DNA of 64,000 nucleotides from Actinokineospora auranticolor (GTDB taxonomy: Bacteria > Actinomycetota > Actinomycetes > Mycobacteriales > Pseudonocardiaceae). The notes under the pieces are model-generated. The model was not told where the DNA came from. It searched no databases and was given only the letters and a program-made list of their open reading frames with translations. Shown in pieces: positions 19,931 to 30,298 of the stretch (the stretch's first letter is position 1; each line of letters begins with the position of its first letter). The stretch lies in NCBI RefSeq assembly GCF_002934265.1, contig NZ_PTIX01000017.1, positions 1-64,000 on the forward strand, in the 5' to 3' direction. Position numbers and translations under genes: made by a program.

Positions 19931-21016
19931 TCAGCCGGTTGAGCCCGCCAGGCGGTCGGCGCGGTCGGCGTCGGCGAGCGCGTCGAGCACCGCGTCCAGG
20001 TCGCCGTCGAGCACCGCTTCGAGGTTGTGCGCCTTGAAGCCGACCCGGTGGTCGGAGATGCGGTTCTCCGGGAAGTTGTACGTGCGCACGCGCTCCGAGC
20101 GGTCGACCGTGCGGATCTGGCTGCGGCGGGCGTCGGACGCCTGCTTGGCCGCCTCCTCCTCCGCCGCCGCCATCAGCCGGGCGCGCAGGACCTGCATGGC
20201 GCGGGCCTTGTTCTGCAGCTGCGAGCGCTCGTTCTGGCAGGACACCACGATGCCGGTGGGCAGGTGCGTGATGCGCACCGCCGAGTCGGTCGTGTTGACG
20301 CTCTGGCCGCCCTTGCCGGAGGACCGGTACACGTCGACCCGCAGGTCCTTGTCCGGGATCTCCTCGAAGTCGGCGGTGTCCTCGATCTCCGGCACCACCA
20401 GGACACCCGCGGCCGAGGTGTGGATGCGGCCCTGCGACTCGGTGACCGGGACGCGCTGCACGCGGTGCACGCCGCCCTCGAACTTGAGCCGGGCCCACAC
20501 GCCGTCCGGGTCGGAGCCCTTGCTCTTGATGGCGACCGTGACGTCCTTGAAGCCGCCCAGGTCGGACTCGGTGCCGTTGAGCACCTCGGCCTTCCAGCCG
20601 TGGCGCTCGGCGTAGCGCAGGTACATGCGCAGCAGGTCGCCCGCGAACAGCGCGGACTCCTCGCCGCCCTCGCCGGACTTGACCTCCAGCAGCACGTCCG
20701 CGGCGTCGTGCGGGTCGCGGGGCAGCAGCAGCTCGGTCAGCTTGGTCTCCAGCGCGGGGATCCGCGCGGCCAGCTCGTCGGCCTCGGCGGCGAACGCGGC
20801 GTCCTCGGCGGCCAGCTCCCTGGCCGCCTCCAGGTCCGCGCGCGCGCCGTCGAGCTCGCGGGCGGCCTTGACCACCGGCGTCAGCTCGGCGTAGCGGCGG
20901 CCCAGCCTGCGGGCCCGGTCCTGGTCGGCGTGCACGGACGGGTCCGCGAGCGCGACCTCCAGCTCGGCGTGCTCGGCGCGCAGTTCGCCCAGCTTGGTCG
21001 AGTCCACGACGGGCAC
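19931..21016 (-). CDS. prfA: Peptide chain release factor 1
   Basis: A 361-aa class-I release factor. The codon-recognition tripeptide PVT ([15 protein letters not shown]) marks RF1 (UAG/UAA) and not RF2, and [15 protein letters not shown] carries the GGQ peptidyl-hydrolysis motif. It follows rpmE, from which it is separated by a strong hairpin (21050-21083). Confidence 0.96.
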   Translation of the reverse strand: MPVVDSTKLGELRAEHAELEVALADPSVHADQDRARRLGRRYAELTPVVKAARELDGARADLEAARELAAEDAAFAAEADELAARIPALETKLTELLLPRDPHDAADVLLEVKSGEGGEESALFAGDLLRMYLRYAERHGWKAEVLNGTESDLGGFKDVTVAIKSKGSDPDGVWARLKFEGGVHRVQRVPVTESQGRIHTSAAGVLVVPEIEDTADFEEIPDKDLRVDVYRSSGKGGQSVNTTDSAVRITHLPTGIVVSCQNERSQLQNKARAMQVLRARLMAAAEEEAAKQASDARRSQIRTVDRSERVRTYNFPENRISDHRVGFKAHNLEAVLDGDLDAVLDALADADRADRLAGSTG

Positions 21017-21049
21017 CTCCCGGGGGTGTGGCGGAGTGGGAACACGCGA

Positions 21050-21083
21050 ACGGCGCCCACCCGAGATCCCGGGTGGGCGCCGT
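21050..21083 (-). terminator. Hairpin between rpmE and prfA
   Basis: Perfect 14-bp arms 21050-21063 and 21070-21083 with a 6-nt loop, 9 nt after the rpmE stop. It probably terminates or attenuates rpmE transcripts before prfA. Confidence 0.7.
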
Positions 21084-21091
21084 CTGCGGAG

Positions 21092-21313
21092 CTACTTGGC
21101 GGTCTTGGTCCGCTTGCCGTAGCGGGCCTCGAAGCGCGCGACCCGGCCGCCGGTGTCGAGGATCTTCTGCTTGCCGGTGTAGAACGGGTGGCAAGCCGAG
21201 CAGACCTCGACGAAGATGCTGCCGGAAGACTTGGTGCTGCGCGTGGTGAAGCTGTTCCCGCAGCCGCAGGTCACCTCGGTGGTGACGTACTCGGGGTGGA
21301 TGCCGTTCTTCAC
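21092..21313 (-). CDS. rpmE: 50S ribosomal protein L31
   Basis: A 73-aa protein. Four cysteines (Cys16 and Cys18 in VTCGCGNSF, and the CSAC pair at residues about 37-40) define the zinc-binding C+ form. Its position between rho and prfA matches the mycobacterial order. Confidence 0.96.
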   Translation of the reverse strand: MKNGIHPEYVTTEVTCGCGNSFTTRSTKSSGSIFVEVCSACHPFYTGKQKILDTGGRVARFEARYGKRTKTAK

Positions 21314-21564
21314 GGTGGTCGCCTCTCGATCAATGGCCGCCGGGTCCTCGCGTCGATGGCTCTCGACGGAGGTGAACCGGTGCCGGACTCGACCTGACAG
21401 TGTGCCAGAAGGCCTGGCACGGGCTGCAACGCGGTCGCCCGACCAGGTATTCCCCCGCCGTTCGTCCGGTGTACTCGACCTCCCGCCGCACCCCTTTGGC
21501 CGCTCGCCGACGGCCCTCGAACGCGCCGTCGAACAACCCCCCGGCCGCCTCCCACACTGGGCGC

Positions 21565-22056
21565 GTGCGCTGCGCCATCGGCACCCCGCTGCCGGTCCCG
21601 GTCTGGCTCGCGGTGCCCCTGCTGTTCATCGCGGCCGTGCTCGGGCTCACCGGCCTCGGGGGGCTCCTGCTCGGGTCCACCTGGGCCGTCCCGCTCTCCA
21701 GCGGGGTCTTCGGCGCAGCCGCGGCCACCGCGGGGGTGCTGGCGGGCGCGGTGCCCTGGCGCACGGCCGGGCAGCGCGCGGCGCTGGCGCTGCCCTACCC
21801 GGCGGTGTGGTTCGCCGCCGGGCTGTTCGTCGGCCACGTCGCCGTGCCCGCCGCGTGGGCGGTGGGCGTCGGCGTCCCGGCCGCCGCCGCGATCGCCGCG
21901 GGCGGCGCGCGGCTGCGCGGCACCCGAACGCCACCTCCTCCGCCGGTACCGGTTCCCGCACCGACGCCCCCGGGGGCACCGGTACCGGCGGCCGAAACGG
22001 CCGAGTCCCCGCACGCTTGGCGCGCGCGGGGACTCGGCCGTGTGGAGTTCGACTGA
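21565..22056 (+). CDS. Small membrane protein, hypothetical
   Basis: About 163 aa from GTG 21565; the open frame extends upstream to 21400, but those residues have the look of non-coding sequence. Four or five hydrophobic helices ([67 protein letters not shown]) are followed by a Pro-rich tail. The last 20 codons lie within a 15-bp hairpin (21998-22040), so the gene end coincides with the rho terminator. Plausible but unconfirmed. Confidence 0.5.
   Translation: MRCAIGTPLPVPVWLAVPLLFIAAVLGLTGLGGLLLGSTWAVPLSSGVFGAAAATAGVLAGAVPWRTAGQRAALALPYPAVWFAAGLFVGHVAVPAAWAVGVGVPAAAAIAAGGARLRGTRTPPPPPVPVPAPTPPGAPVPAAETAESPHAWRARGLGRVEFD
21998..22040. terminator. Hairpin terminator of rho
   Basis: Perfect 15-bp arms 21998-22012 and 22026-22040 with a 13-nt loop, 24 nt beyond the rho stop on the minus strand. 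It also lies inside the 3' end of the convergent membrane-protein frame. Confidence 0.7.
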
Positions 22057-22063
22057 CGCCGTA

Positions 22064-24160
22064 CTAGTCGTCGTTCCCCTGGGGGGTGGTCTTGGCCACC
22101 TGCATCAGGAACTCGATGTTGGTACGGGACTTGCGCAGCCGGTCGAGCAGCAGCTCGATGGCGGCCTGGCTGTCGAGCGCGTGCAGCACCCGGCGCAGCT
22201 TGACGGTGACCGCCAGCTCGTCGGGCGAGAGCAGCAGCTCCTCCTTGCGGGTGCTGGACGGGTCGACGTCCACCGCCGGGAAGATGCGCTTGTCGGCGAT
22301 CTTGCGGTCGAGCTTGAGCTCGGCGTTGCCGGTGCCCTTGAACTCCTCGAAGATCACCGTGTCACCGGCGGAGCCGGTCTCGACCAGCGCGGTGGCGAAG
22401 ATGGTCAGCGAGCCGCCACCCTCGATGTTGCGCGCCGCGCCGAGGAAGCGCTTCGGCGGGAACAGCGCCGTCGAGTCGACACCACCGGACAGGATCCGGC
22501 CGGAGGCCGGGGCCGCGAGGTTGTACGCGCGGCCGAGGCGGGTGATCGAGTCGAGCAGCACCACCACGTCGTGGCCCATCTCCACCAGGCGCTTGGCGCG
22601 CTCGATGGACAGCTCCGCGACGGAGGTGTGGTCGCCCGGCGGGCGGTCGAAGGTCGAGGCGATGACCTCGCCCTTGACCGACCGCTGCATGTCGGTGACC
22701 TCTTCCGGCCGCTCGTCGATGAGCACGACCATCAGGTAGATCTCGGGGTTGTTGGTGGTGATCGCGTTCGCGATCGCCTGCAGCACCGAGGTCTTGCCTG
22801 CCTTGGGCGGCGAGACGATGAGCGCGCGCTGCCCCTTGCCGACCGGCATCACCAGGTCGATGACGCGGGTGGTGAGGATGTGCGGCTCGGTCTCCAGGCG
22901 GAGTCGCTCGTTCGGGTAGAGCGGGGTGAGCTTGGTGAACTCGGGGCGGTTGCGCGCCTGGTCCGGCTCCAGCCCGTTGACCGACTCCACCCGCACCAGC
23001 GGGTTGAACTTCTGCCGCTGCTGCTCGCCCTCGCGCGGCTGGCGGACCAGGCCGGTGATGGCGTCGCCGCGGCGCAGCCCGTGCTTGCGGACCAGCGACA
23101 GCGAGACGTAGACGTCGTTGGAGCCCGCCAGGTAGCCCGAGGTGCGGACGAACGCGTAGTTCTCCAGCACGTCCAGGACACCGGCGACGGGCAGCAGGAC
23201 GTCGTCCTCGCGCACCTCGGTGTCGTTCTGGCCGCCACCGCCGCCCTCGACGCGGCCACCGCGACGCCTGCGGTCGCGGAACCGGCGACCGCGGCGACCG
23301 CCGCCGTCCTCGTCGTCGTCGTCCGGACCGGTGGCGCGGTTGTCCTGCTGCCGGTCGTTGCGGTCGTTGCGGTCACCGCGGTCGTGGCGGTCCTGCCGGT
23401 TGCCCCGGTCACCGCGGTCGTTGCGGTCACCGCGGTCCTGGCGGTCGCCCCGGTCGTTGTTGCGGTCGCCGCGGTCACCGCGGTCGTTGTTGCGGTCGTT
23501 GCGGTCGCCCCGGTCCTGGCGGTCACCGCGGTCGTTGCGGTCACCCCGGTCCTGGCGGTCGCCCCGGTCACCCCGGTCGTTGCGGTCGCGCCTGCGGTCA
23601 CCGCGCTCGCCCTGCGGGCGCTCGTCGGTGCGCGCCGGGCGCGCCTCCGGCTGCCGCTCCGCCTCGGCGGGCGCGGTCGGCGCGGTGGTGGCCTGCGGCT
23701 GCGCGGCGGGCGCGGCGCCCTCGGGGCTGCCCGCGGCCCGGCTGGCCCGGCGGCGACGGCTCTCCCGGCCGCCCTCGGCGGCCCGGGACTCCGGCGCGGC
23801 CTCGGCGGCGACCGGCGGCGCCGGGGCGACCTCGGTCGGCCGGACCTCGGCGGGCTGCTCGGCCTTCGCCGCGGTGCGCCGCGCCTTGGTCGGCGCGGGC
23901 GCGTCGGTGCCGTTGAGGGGCAGCTGCTGCGCGGTGGCTCCGCCCGAGCCCCCGCCCTGCCGCTCTTTGATGGCCGCGATCAGGTCGCCCTTGCGCATGC
24001 CCGTGGTGCTGGCGATGCCCAGCTGACCCGCGAGTTCGCGCAGCTCGGCCAGGACCATGCCGGACAGGCCCGCGCGGCGCTTGGTCGTGCCGTTGCCCGC
24101 GGCCTTCTCAGCGGGGACCTGCGACTCGGCGTCGCTGCTCAGTAGATCGGTATTGCTCAC
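22064..24160 (-). CDS. rho: Transcription termination factor Rho with RDRG-rich insert
   Basis: About 698 aa from GTG 24160 (preceded by AAGGA). Order: Rho_N helical domain (LAELRELAGQLGIASTTGMRKGDLIAAIK, residues about 37-68), a long disordered insert, the primary RNA-binding fold (LENYAFVRTSGYL, GDAITGLVR), then the ATPase with P-loop SPPKAGKT and VVLIDERPEEV. The insert contains a run of DRGD/DRND/NRQD repeats at residues about 180-270, enlarging the protein well beyond the 420 aa of E. coli Rho; charged inserts of this kind are known in actinobacterial Rho and add RNA affinity. A long leader precedes it. Confidence 0.96.
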   Translation of the reverse strand: MSNTDLLSSDAESQVPAEKAAGNGTTKRRAGLSGMVLAELRELAGQLGIASTTGMRKGDLIAAIKERQGGGSGGATAQQLPLNGTDAPAPTKARRTAAKAEQPAEVRPTEVAPAPPVAAEAAPESRAAEGGRESRRRRASRAAGSPEGAAPAAQPQATTAPTAPAEAERQPEARPARTDERPQGERGDRRRDRNDRGDRGDRQDRGDRNDRGDRQDRGDRNDRNNDRGDRGDRNNDRGDRQDRGDRNDRGDRGNRQDRHDRGDRNDRNDRQQDNRATGPDDDDEDGGGRRGRRFRDRRRRGGRVEGGGGGQNDTEVREDDVLLPVAGVLDVLENYAFVRTSGYLAGSNDVYVSLSLVRKHGLRRGDAITGLVRQPREGEQQRQKFNPLVRVESVNGLEPDQARNRPEFTKLTPLYPNERLRLETEPHILTTRVIDLVMPVGKGQRALIVSPPKAGKTSVLQAIANAITTNNPEIYLMVVLIDERPEEVTDMQRSVKGEVIASTFDRPPGDHTSVAELSIERAKRLVEMGHDVVVLLDSITRLGRAYNLAAPASGRILSGGVDSTALFPPKRFLGAARNIEGGGSLTIFATALVETGSAGDTVIFEEFKGTGNAELKLDRKIADKRIFPAVDVDPSSTRKEELLLSPDELAVTVKLRRVLHALDSQAAIELLLDRLRKSRTNIEFLMQVAKTTPQGNDD
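23345..23620 (-). repeat. Tandem Arg-Asp-Gly coding repeats in rho
   Basis: Degenerate short tandem units (variants of CGGTCGCCCCGGTCG on the plus strand) encode alternating DRGD, DRND, DRQD and NNDRGD peptides. The repetition makes length variation between strains and assembly error more likely here. Confidence 0.75.
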
Positions 24161-24469
24161 ACATGTCCTTCCTGACCGGTCCCCGCCTCCAACGCGGACC
24201 AGCGGACCGCCACCCGTCGGAACGCGAGATGGCGTGGCTGCGCCCCTGACCCAGCAGGTCGGGGCACGGGGGTGGCCGTGGCACGGCCACCGGGCGACCC
24301 GGTCGCCAAACGGGGAGCATCTGGTCACCACGGTCGTCGGGTACCTGGGAGCCCCGACTCTCGACCTTGGCAAGGACGGAGCCGAATCTCCGGCAGATGA
24401 TGCGCGACCCGGGAAGAATCCCCGGGAACGACACCGGGCGCCCGTGCGCGCGGTGACTGAACGCCCCCG
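24161..24469 (-). other. Long rho 5' leader, no gene
   Basis: About 300 nt between the predicted rho promoter and its start codon. I see no credible coding frame. Long leaders upstream of rho are used for Rho-dependent autoregulation in several bacteria; a similar role here is inference only. Confidence 0.4.
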
Positions 24470-24498
24470 AGGGTAGACGGCCGTCACTCGACGTGCAA
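24470..24498 (-). promoter_or_regulatory. Candidate rho promoter
   Basis: On the minus strand, TTGCAC (24493-24498) and TACCCT (24470-24475) are separated by exactly 17 bp, a good match to the principal-sigma consensus. Transcription would start near 24463, giving a leader of about 300 nt. Confidence 0.5.
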
Positions 24499-24551
24499 CA
24501 ACCGGCTCACAGCGCGTCGCCCCCGTTTCCCGGCGTGGCGCGGTGATCTGA

Positions 24552-24572
24552 GTCACTCGTGTCCCGAGTGAC
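24552..24572 (-). terminator. Hairpin after thrB
   Basis: GTCACTCG (24552-24559) and CGAGTGAC (24565-24572) form a perfect 8-bp stem with a 5-nt loop, 46 nt downstream of the thrB stop. It probably ends the lysA-hom-thrC-thrB operon. Confidence 0.55.
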
Positions 24573-24617
24573 GTGACCCGGATGGCACAACGCCTCGGTG
24601 ACGTCGGGTATTCCGGT

Positions 24618-25532
24618 TCAGCCGAGTGGGTCCACCACTACACCCGTACGGTCGAGCGGCAGCGGCAGAACGGTGAAGCCGCCCAGATCGACCGCTTGGG
24701 GTAGCGCGGTACCCGCCGTGAGGGCCAAGACCGTCGGCCCGGCGCCCGAGATCGCCGCCGCGACACCGTGCGCGCGCAGCGCGCGCACCACGCGCAGCGA
24801 GTCCGGCCACGCCTTCTCGCGGTAGTCCTGGTGCAGCGAGTCCGCGGTGGCGGGCAGCAGCAGGTCCGGCCGCGCGGAGACCGCGTGCACGGCCAGCGCG
24901 GCCCGGCCCGCGGCGAACGCGGCGTCCGCGTGCGGCACGACCTCGGGCAGCAGGCCCCTGGTCACGTGGGTGGCCGACTGCTCCCGCGGGACGATCGCGA
25001 CCGGCCGCAGGTCCGGGTGCGGTTCGACGCGCGCGGCGCGGAACCGCCGGTCGCCGTCCGACTCCTCGCACCAGGCCAGGACGAGCCCGCCGAGCAGGCT
25101 GGCCGCGACGTTGTCCGCGTGGCCCTCGAACTCGGCGGCCAGGTGCAGCGCGTCGTCGAGCGCGGCGCCGGTCAGCGCGACGCCCGCGAGGCCGTACCCG
25201 GCGGCGATCCCGGCCACGACGGCGGCGGCCGACGAGCCGAGGCCGCGCGCGTGCGGGATGGCGTTCGCGCAGGTCAGCTCGAGGCCGCCGGGGGCGGTGT
25301 CGAGCCGGGAGCAGGCCGCGAGCAGGGCCCGCACGACCAGGTGGCTCTCGTCGAGCGCCACGTCCTCGGCGCCCTCGCCGGAGACCCGGACGACCAAGCC
25401 CGGGTTCGGGGTGCGCCGGACCTCCACGACGTCGTGGAGGCCCAGCGCGAGGCCTAGGGCGTCGAACCCGGCGCCCAGGTTGGCCGAGGAGGCGGGGACG
25501 CGGACGCGCACCCCCGCGACCCCTGCGCTCAC
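24618..25532 (-). CDS. thrB: Homoserine kinase
   Basis: A 304-aa GHMP kinase. The ATP-binding loop [16 protein letters not shown] and the N-terminal [19 protein letters not shown] motif are diagnostic. It phosphorylates homoserine for ThrC. GTG start overlapping the thrC stop (GTGA), last gene of the operon. Confidence 0.96.
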   Translation of the reverse strand: MSAGVAGVRVRVPASSANLGAGFDALGLALGLHDVVEVRRTPNPGLVVRVSGEGAEDVALDESHLVVRALLAACSRLDTAPGGLELTCANAIPHARGLGSSAAAVVAGIAAGYGLAGVALTGAALDDALHLAAEFEGHADNVAASLLGGLVLAWCEESDGDRRFRAARVEPHPDLRPVAIVPREQSATHVTRGLLPEVVPHADAAFAAGRAALAVHAVSARPDLLLPATADSLHQDYREKAWPDSLRVVRALRAHGVAAAISGAGPTVLALTAGTALPQAVDLGGFTVLPLPLDRTGVVVDPLG

Positions 25533-26605
25533 GTGAGGTCCAGCGCGGAGGCGACCGCCGAGGCGTCGACCGGGACCGGTTCGACCTCGACGAGCCCGTC
25601 CAGCGCGGTGTCCGGGTCCTTGAGGCCGTGGCCGGTGACCGTGCAGACGACGACGGACCCCCGCGGCAGGCGGCCGTCGGCGGCGACCGCGAGCAGGCCC
25701 GCGACGCTGGCCGCCGACCCGGGCTCGACGAACACGCCCTCGCGCACCGGCAGCAGCCGGTACGCCTCGAGGATCTGCTCGTCGGTGACCGCGTCGATCA
25801 AGCCGCCGGACTCGTCGCGCGCGGCGACCGCACCGGCCCAGGAGGCCGGGCTGCCGACGCGGATGGCGGTGGCGATGGTCTCCGGGTTGGGCACGGGCTC
25901 GCCGCGCACGATCGGCGCGGCACCCGCGGCCTGGAAGCCGAACATCCGCGGCGTGGCCGGGATGATGCCGTCCTCGGCGTAGTCGCGGTACCCGCGCCAG
26001 TACGCGGTGATGTTGCCCGCGTTGCCGACGGGCAGGCAGTGGATGTCCGGCGCGCGGCCGAGCACGTCGCAGATCTCGTACGCGGCGCTCTTCTGCCCGA
26101 CCAGCCGCACCGGGTTGACCGAGTTGACCAGGCCGATCGGATACTCGGCGGAGGTCTTGCGGGCCAGTTCGAGGCAGTCGTCGAAGTTGCCGTCGATCTG
26201 CAGCACGCGGGCGCCGTAGGCCACGGCCTGCGCGAGCTTGCCCTGGGCGACCTTGCCGCGGGGCACCAGTACCGCCGAGGTCAGGCCCGCGCGGGCGGCG
26301 TAGGCCGACGCCGAGGCCGAGGTGTTCCCGGTGGAGGCGCAGATGACCGCCTCCATGCCGTTGGCCAGGGCGTGGGTGATGGCCACGGTCATGCCGCGGT
26401 CCTTGAACGACCCGGTCGGGTTGTGGCCCTCGACCTTGAGGTAGACGGCGCAGCCGGTGCGCTCGGACAGGTACGGCGCGGGCAGCAGGGGCGTGTTGCC
26501 CTCGCCGAGGCTGATCACCTTCGCGCCGGGTGGGATGGTGATCCGGTCCGGGTACGCCTGGATGATGCCCGGCCAGCCCGGCCGCACATCGGTGGGGATG
26601 GTCAT
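25529..26605 (-). CDS. thrC: Threonine synthase
   Basis: A 358-aa PLP enzyme. The PLP lysine is in [12 protein letters not shown], and [17 protein letters not shown] and [13 protein letters not shown] bind phosphate and cofactor. It converts O-phosphohomoserine to threonine. It overlaps hom by ATGA and thrB by GTGA. Confidence 0.97.
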   Translation of the reverse strand: MTIPTDVRPGWPGIIQAYPDRITIPPGAKVISLGEGNTPLLPAPYLSERTGCAVYLKVEGHNPTGSFKDRGMTVAITHALANGMEAVICASTGNTSASASAYAARAGLTSAVLVPRGKVAQGKLAQAVAYGARVLQIDGNFDDCLELARKTSAEYPIGLVNSVNPVRLVGQKSAAYEICDVLGRAPDIHCLPVGNAGNITAYWRGYRDYAEDGIIPATPRMFGFQAAGAAPIVRGEPVPNPETIATAIRVGSPASWAGAVAARDESGGLIDAVTDEQILEAYRLLPVREGVFVEPGSAASVAGLLAVAADGRLPRGSVVVCTVTGHGLKDPDTALDGLVEVEPVPVDASAVASALDLT

Positions 26606-27933
26606 GAGTCCTCGCCTTCGACCCGCATCACGCTGACCACGTCGTGCACGAACGGCAGCCCCGCTACCTTGTCCACTGTGGAGCGTAGCGCGGCGTCCGG
26701 TGCCGAGTGGGTGACGATCACGAGGCTGGCGTCGGTGGCGCGCCCTTCCTGGCGCACCGCGGCGATGCTGACCTCGTGCTGGGCGAACTCGGCGGCGACC
26801 GCCGCCAGCACGCCCGCGCGGTCCGCGACGTCCAGGCTGATGTGGTACCTGGTCGAGGCCTGCGCGATCGGGCGCACCGCCAGGTCGGCGTAGGCCGACT
26901 CGCGCGGTCCGCGCCCGCCGACGACCCGGTTGCGGGCTACCGCCACCAGGTCGCCGAGCACGGCGCTGGCGGTGGGTGCACCGCCCGCTCCCTGCCCGTA
27001 GAACATGAGCTGACCGGCGGCCTCGGCTTCCACGAAGACCGCGTTGAACGCGCCGCTGACCCCGGCCAGCGGGTGGCTCCGGGGGATCATCGCCGGGTGC
27101 ACGCGCACCGCGACGGACTCCTCGGGCGCGCCGTCCTCGCCGGTGGTGAAGACGCGCTCGCAGATGGCCAGCAGCTTGATGGTGCGGCCGAGCGCGCGGG
27201 CGGCGGCGAAGTCGGCGGAGGTGACCGCGGAGATGCCCTCGCGGTAGACGTCGCCCGCGGTGACCCGGGTGTGGAAGGCCAGCGAGGCCAGGATGGCGGC
27301 CTTGGACGCGGCGTCGAAGCCGTCCACGTCGGCGGTCGGGTCGGCCTCGGCGTAGCCCAGCCGGGACGCCTCGTCGAGGGTCTCGGCGTAGCCCGCCCCG
27401 GTCTCGTCCATGGCCGAGAGGATGAAGTTGGTGGTGCCGTTGACGATGCCCATGACCCGGGTGATCCGGTCGCCCGCCAGCGACTCGCGCAGCGGGCGCA
27501 GCAGCGGGATGGCACCGGCGACGGCGGCCTCGAAGTAGAGGTCGGCGCCGCTGGCGTCGGCGGCCTCGAACAGCTCCCCGGCGTGCTCGGCCAGCAGCGC
27601 CTTGTTCGCGGTGACCACGGACTTGCCCGCGGTCAGCGCGGCCAGCAGCCAGGTGCGGGTGGGCTCGATGCCGCCGATGACCTCGACCACGACGTCCACG
27701 TCGGGGCTCGCGACCAGCCCGGCCGCGTCGGTGGTGAGCAGCTCGGCGGGCACCTCGCGGTGCTTGTTCGGCCTGCGCACCGCGATGCCGACCAGTTCCA
27801 CCCGGGTGCCGACCCGGGCGGCCAGCTCGTCGGCCTGCTCGGTGAGCAGCCGGACGATCTGGGTGCCGACGGTGCCGCAGCCGAGCAGGGCGACCCGGAT
27901 GGGTTTGGCAGTCACGCTCGCCGCCGAATTCAC
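26602..27933 (-). CDS. hom: Homoserine dehydrogenase with ACT domain
   Basis: A 443-aa enzyme: N-terminal NAD(P)-binding [13 protein letters not shown], catalytic region [14 protein letters not shown] and [23 protein letters not shown], and a C-terminal ACT domain ([21 protein letters not shown]) of the kind that mediates threonine feedback inhibition. Stand-alone, not fused to aspartokinase. GTG start overlapping the lysA stop. Confidence 0.96.
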   Translation of the reverse strand: MNSAASVTAKPIRVALLGCGTVGTQIVRLLTEQADELAARVGTRVELVGIAVRRPNKHREVPAELLTTDAAGLVASPDVDVVVEVIGGIEPTRTWLLAALTAGKSVVTANKALLAEHAGELFEAADASGADLYFEAAVAGAIPLLRPLRESLAGDRITRVMGIVNGTTNFILSAMDETGAGYAETLDEASRLGYAEADPTADVDGFDAASKAAILASLAFHTRVTAGDVYREGISAVTSADFAAARALGRTIKLLAICERVFTTGEDGAPEESVAVRVHPAMIPRSHPLAGVSGAFNAVFVEAEAAGQLMFYGQGAGGAPTASAVLGDLVAVARNRVVGGRGPRESAYADLAVRPIAQASTRYHISLDVADRAGVLAAVAAEFAQHEVSIAAVRQEGRATDASLVIVTHSAPDAALRSTVDKVAGLPFVHDVVSVMRVEGEDS

Positions 27934-29366
27934 TCGGTCTCCAGTCTCAGCAGGTCGTCCACGGTCTCCCGGCGCAGCAGCAGCCGCGCCGCGCCGTCGC
28001 GCACGGCCACCACGGCGGGCCGGGGCAGCCGGTTGTAGTTGCTCGCCATCGAGTAGCAGTAGGCGCCGGTCGCGGCCACCGCCAGCAGGTCACCGGGAGC
28101 AAGGTTGTCCGGAAGCCAGCAGTCTCGCACCACAACGTCACCGGACTCACAGTGTTTGCCCACCACTCGGGACAGCACGGCCTCGTCGCCGCGCTCCCCC
28201 TCGGCGCTGGAGCGCGAGACCAGGCGCACGTCGTAGAGGGCGTCGTAGAGGGCGGTGCGGATGTTGTCGCTCATGCCGCCGTCGACGCTGACGTAGCGGC
28301 GGCCGGTGCCGTGGCCGAGCGAGACGTCCTTGGTGGTGCCGACTTCGTAGAGCGTCACGGTGCCCGGTCCGACGATGGCCCGGCCGGGCTCGACGGCGAT
28401 GCGCGGCAGCGGCAGCCCGGCCTGCTCGCACTCCTTGGTGACGATGGTGCGCAGCTGGTCGGCCAGCCACTGCGGGGGCGGTGGGTCGTCCTGGGCGGTG
28501 TAGGCGATGCCCAGGCCGCCGCCGAGGTCGACGGTGGTGAGGTCGGCGAGGCGCTCGGCGCCGTGCTCGGCGTGCAGCTCGGCGAGCAGGCCGATGACCC
28601 GGTGCGCGGCGACCTCGAAGCCGTCGGCGTCGAAGATCTGCGAGCCGATGTGGCTGTGCAGGCCGACCAGGCGCAGGCCGCCGGACTTGAGCACCCGGCG
28701 GGCGGCCTCGGCGGCGGCGCCACCGGCCAGCGAGAAGCCGAACTTCTGGTCCTCGTGCGCGGTCGCGATGAACTCGTGGGTGTGCGCCTCGACGCCGACG
28801 GTCACCCGGATCAGCACGTCGGCGACCTTGCCGCGCTCGCGGGCCAGCTGGTCGAGCCGGGCTATCTCGAAGAACGAGTCGACCACGATCGCGCCGACCC
28901 CGGCGTCCAGCGCCTGGGCCAGCTCGTCGGTGGACTTGTTGTTGCCGTGCAGGGTGATCCGCTCGGGCGGGAACTGCGCGCGCAGCGCCACGGCCAGCTC
29001 GCCGCCGCTGCACACGTCGATGCTCAGGCCCTCGTCGGCGACCCAGCGGGCGATCTCGACGGAGAGGAACGCCTTGGAGGCGTAGTGCACCAGGGCCGGG
29101 TCGCCGAACGCGGCGGCGTGCTCGCGGCAGCGGGCGCGGAAGTCGTCCTCGTCGACGACGAACAGCGGTGTGCCGTGGGTGGCGGCCAGCTCGCGCACGT
29201 CGACGCCCGCGATCCGCACGGCGCCGTCGTCGGCTCTGGCGGCGTTGCGCGGCCAGACCGCCGGGACGAGCCCGTCGAGCGCGGCCGCGGTGGTGGGCCG
29301 TTCGGCCGCGGTGCTGGTGGGCGGCAGGACTTCCGCGTGCCGCGGACCCGCCGGGTGTGCCCTCAT
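27930..29366 (-). CDS. lysA: Diaminopimelate decarboxylase
   Basis: About 478 aa from ATG 29366 ([16 protein letters not shown]); upstream frame to 29672 is shadow of the preceding gene. Fold-type III PLP enzyme: PLP lysine in [47 protein letters not shown] and the active-site Cys block KHCESGDVV. It makes lysine from meso-DAP. The start lies 8 bp after the ArgS-like gene, so both are in one transcript. Confidence 0.96.
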   Translation of the reverse strand: MRAHPAGPRHAEVLPPTSTAAERPTTAAALDGLVPAVWPRNAARADDGAVRIAGVDVRELAATHGTPLFVVDEDDFRARCREHAAAFGDPALVHYASKAFLSVEIARWVADEGLSIDVCSGGELAVALRAQFPPERITLHGNNKSTDELAQALDAGVGAIVVDSFFEIARLDQLARERGKVADVLIRVTVGVEAHTHEFIATAHEDQKFGFSLAGGAAAEAARRVLKSGGLRLVGLHSHIGSQIFDADGFEVAAHRVIGLLAELHAEHGAERLADLTTVDLGGGLGIAYTAQDDPPPPQWLADQLRTIVTKECEQAGLPLPRIAVEPGRAIVGPGTVTLYEVGTTKDVSLGHGTGRRYVSVDGGMSDNIRTALYDALYDVRLVSRSSAEGERGDEAVLSRVVGKHCESGDVVVRDCWLPDNLAPGDLLAVAATGAYCYSMASNYNRLPRPAVVAVRDGAARLLLRRETVDDLLRLETE

Positions 29367-29373
29367 CGTTGAC

Positions 29374-30240
29374 CTACATCCGTTCCGGTGCGGTGGTGCC
29401 GAGCAGTCCCAGGCCGGTGGCCAGGACCTGGCGGGCTGCGGCGCACAGCGCGAGCCGCGCGCCGTGGGTCGGGCCCGGCTCCTCGTCGCCGATCGGCAGC
29501 GCGCGGTCGGTGACCGGTCCGCGCACGGCGTCGGCGACGTCGTCCAGGTGGTGGGTGAGCCGGTGCGGTTCGCGGTGCGCGACCACGTCCGGGAACTCGG
29601 CCAGCAGCCGGGCGAGCGCGCGCTCGGCGGGCCGGTCGAGGAGTTCGAGGTCCCCTGTGGAAGGTGTGACATTGAGGTCGGAAGCGTTGCGGGACAGCGA
29701 GACCAGCCGCGCGTGTGCGTATTGGACGCGGAAGAGCGGGTTGCTGTCCGTCCGCTTGCCCCAGACGGCCGGGTCGATGTCCACAGTGGACTTGTTCGTG
29801 TTCAGCGCGGCGTAGCGGGCGGTCTCGGCGCCGACGGCGGCGGTCTGCGCGGCGGTGGGCGCGGCGCGGGGGTGGAAGTCGTCCGGGGTGCGGTCGCCGA
29901 CGCCGTAGCGGGGGCCCTCGGCGAGCACCCGGCGCACCGCGTCGTGGTCCACGGCCGCGGCGAGGCGGAGGTTGACGAACCCCGGGCCCGCGACCTCGGC
30001 GGCGGCCACGGCGGCGTCGGCGTCGAGCAGGTCGGCCAGCCAGCCCGCGACCTCGCGGGGGTCCGCGCCGACCGGACCGGCCACCCGCAGCGCGACGGCC
30101 GTGGCGTAGTCGCCGTGCGCCGGATCACGCGGACGGGTGACGGTGATCTCGGCGGGGACGGCGCCCGGATCGAGCCCGCGCGCGCCCAGCGCCCGCACGG
30201 CGGCGGAACGGACCAGGTCAGCGAGCGCGGCAGGGGTCAC
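29374..30240 (-). CDS. ArgS-related anticodon-binding protein without catalytic core (NrtL type)
   Basis: A 288-aa protein in the genomic slot of argS. The N-terminus resembles the additional N-terminal domain of arginyl-tRNA synthetase ([48 protein letters not shown]). The C-terminus matches the DALR anticodon-binding domain ([48 protein letters not shown]). The Rossmann core with HIGH and KMSK motifs is absent and the join reads smoothly, so this is a conserved short protein and not a recent deletion. It cannot aminoacylate by itself; the genuine argS must be elsewhere. A regulatory or tRNA-binding role is inference. Confidence 0.85.
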   Translation of the reverse strand: MTPAALADLVRSAAVRALGARGLDPGAVPAEITVTRPRDPAHGDYATAVALRVAGPVGADPREVAGWLADLLDADAAVAAAEVAGPGFVNLRLAAAVDHDAVRRVLAEGPRYGVGDRTPDDFHPRAAPTAAQTAAVGAETARYAALNTNKSTVDIDPAVWGKRTDSNPLFRVQYAHARLVSLSRNASDLNVTPSTGDLELLDRPAERALARLLAEFPDVVAHREPHRLTHHLDDVADAVRGPVTDRALPIGDEEPGPTHGARLALCAAARQVLATGLGLLGTTAPERM

Positions 30241-30298
30241 CGGGCAAGTCTAGGTAGCGGGGTCCCGGCGGAGCCTGCGGGTCCATACACTCAGCCGC

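Noticed and set aside
22849-23620. CRISPR array suggested by regular repeats
   Set aside because: The repeats are short, contiguous and in frame with rho, without unique spacers.
23220-24026. Ser/Arg-rich plus-strand frame opposite rho
   Set aside because: It is produced by the repeats encoding the Rho insert on the other strand.
22064-24556. 830-aa version of Rho
   Set aside because: The extra N-terminal part runs through the predicted promoter and leader; GTG 24160 has AAGGA upstream and starts a normal Rho N-terminus.
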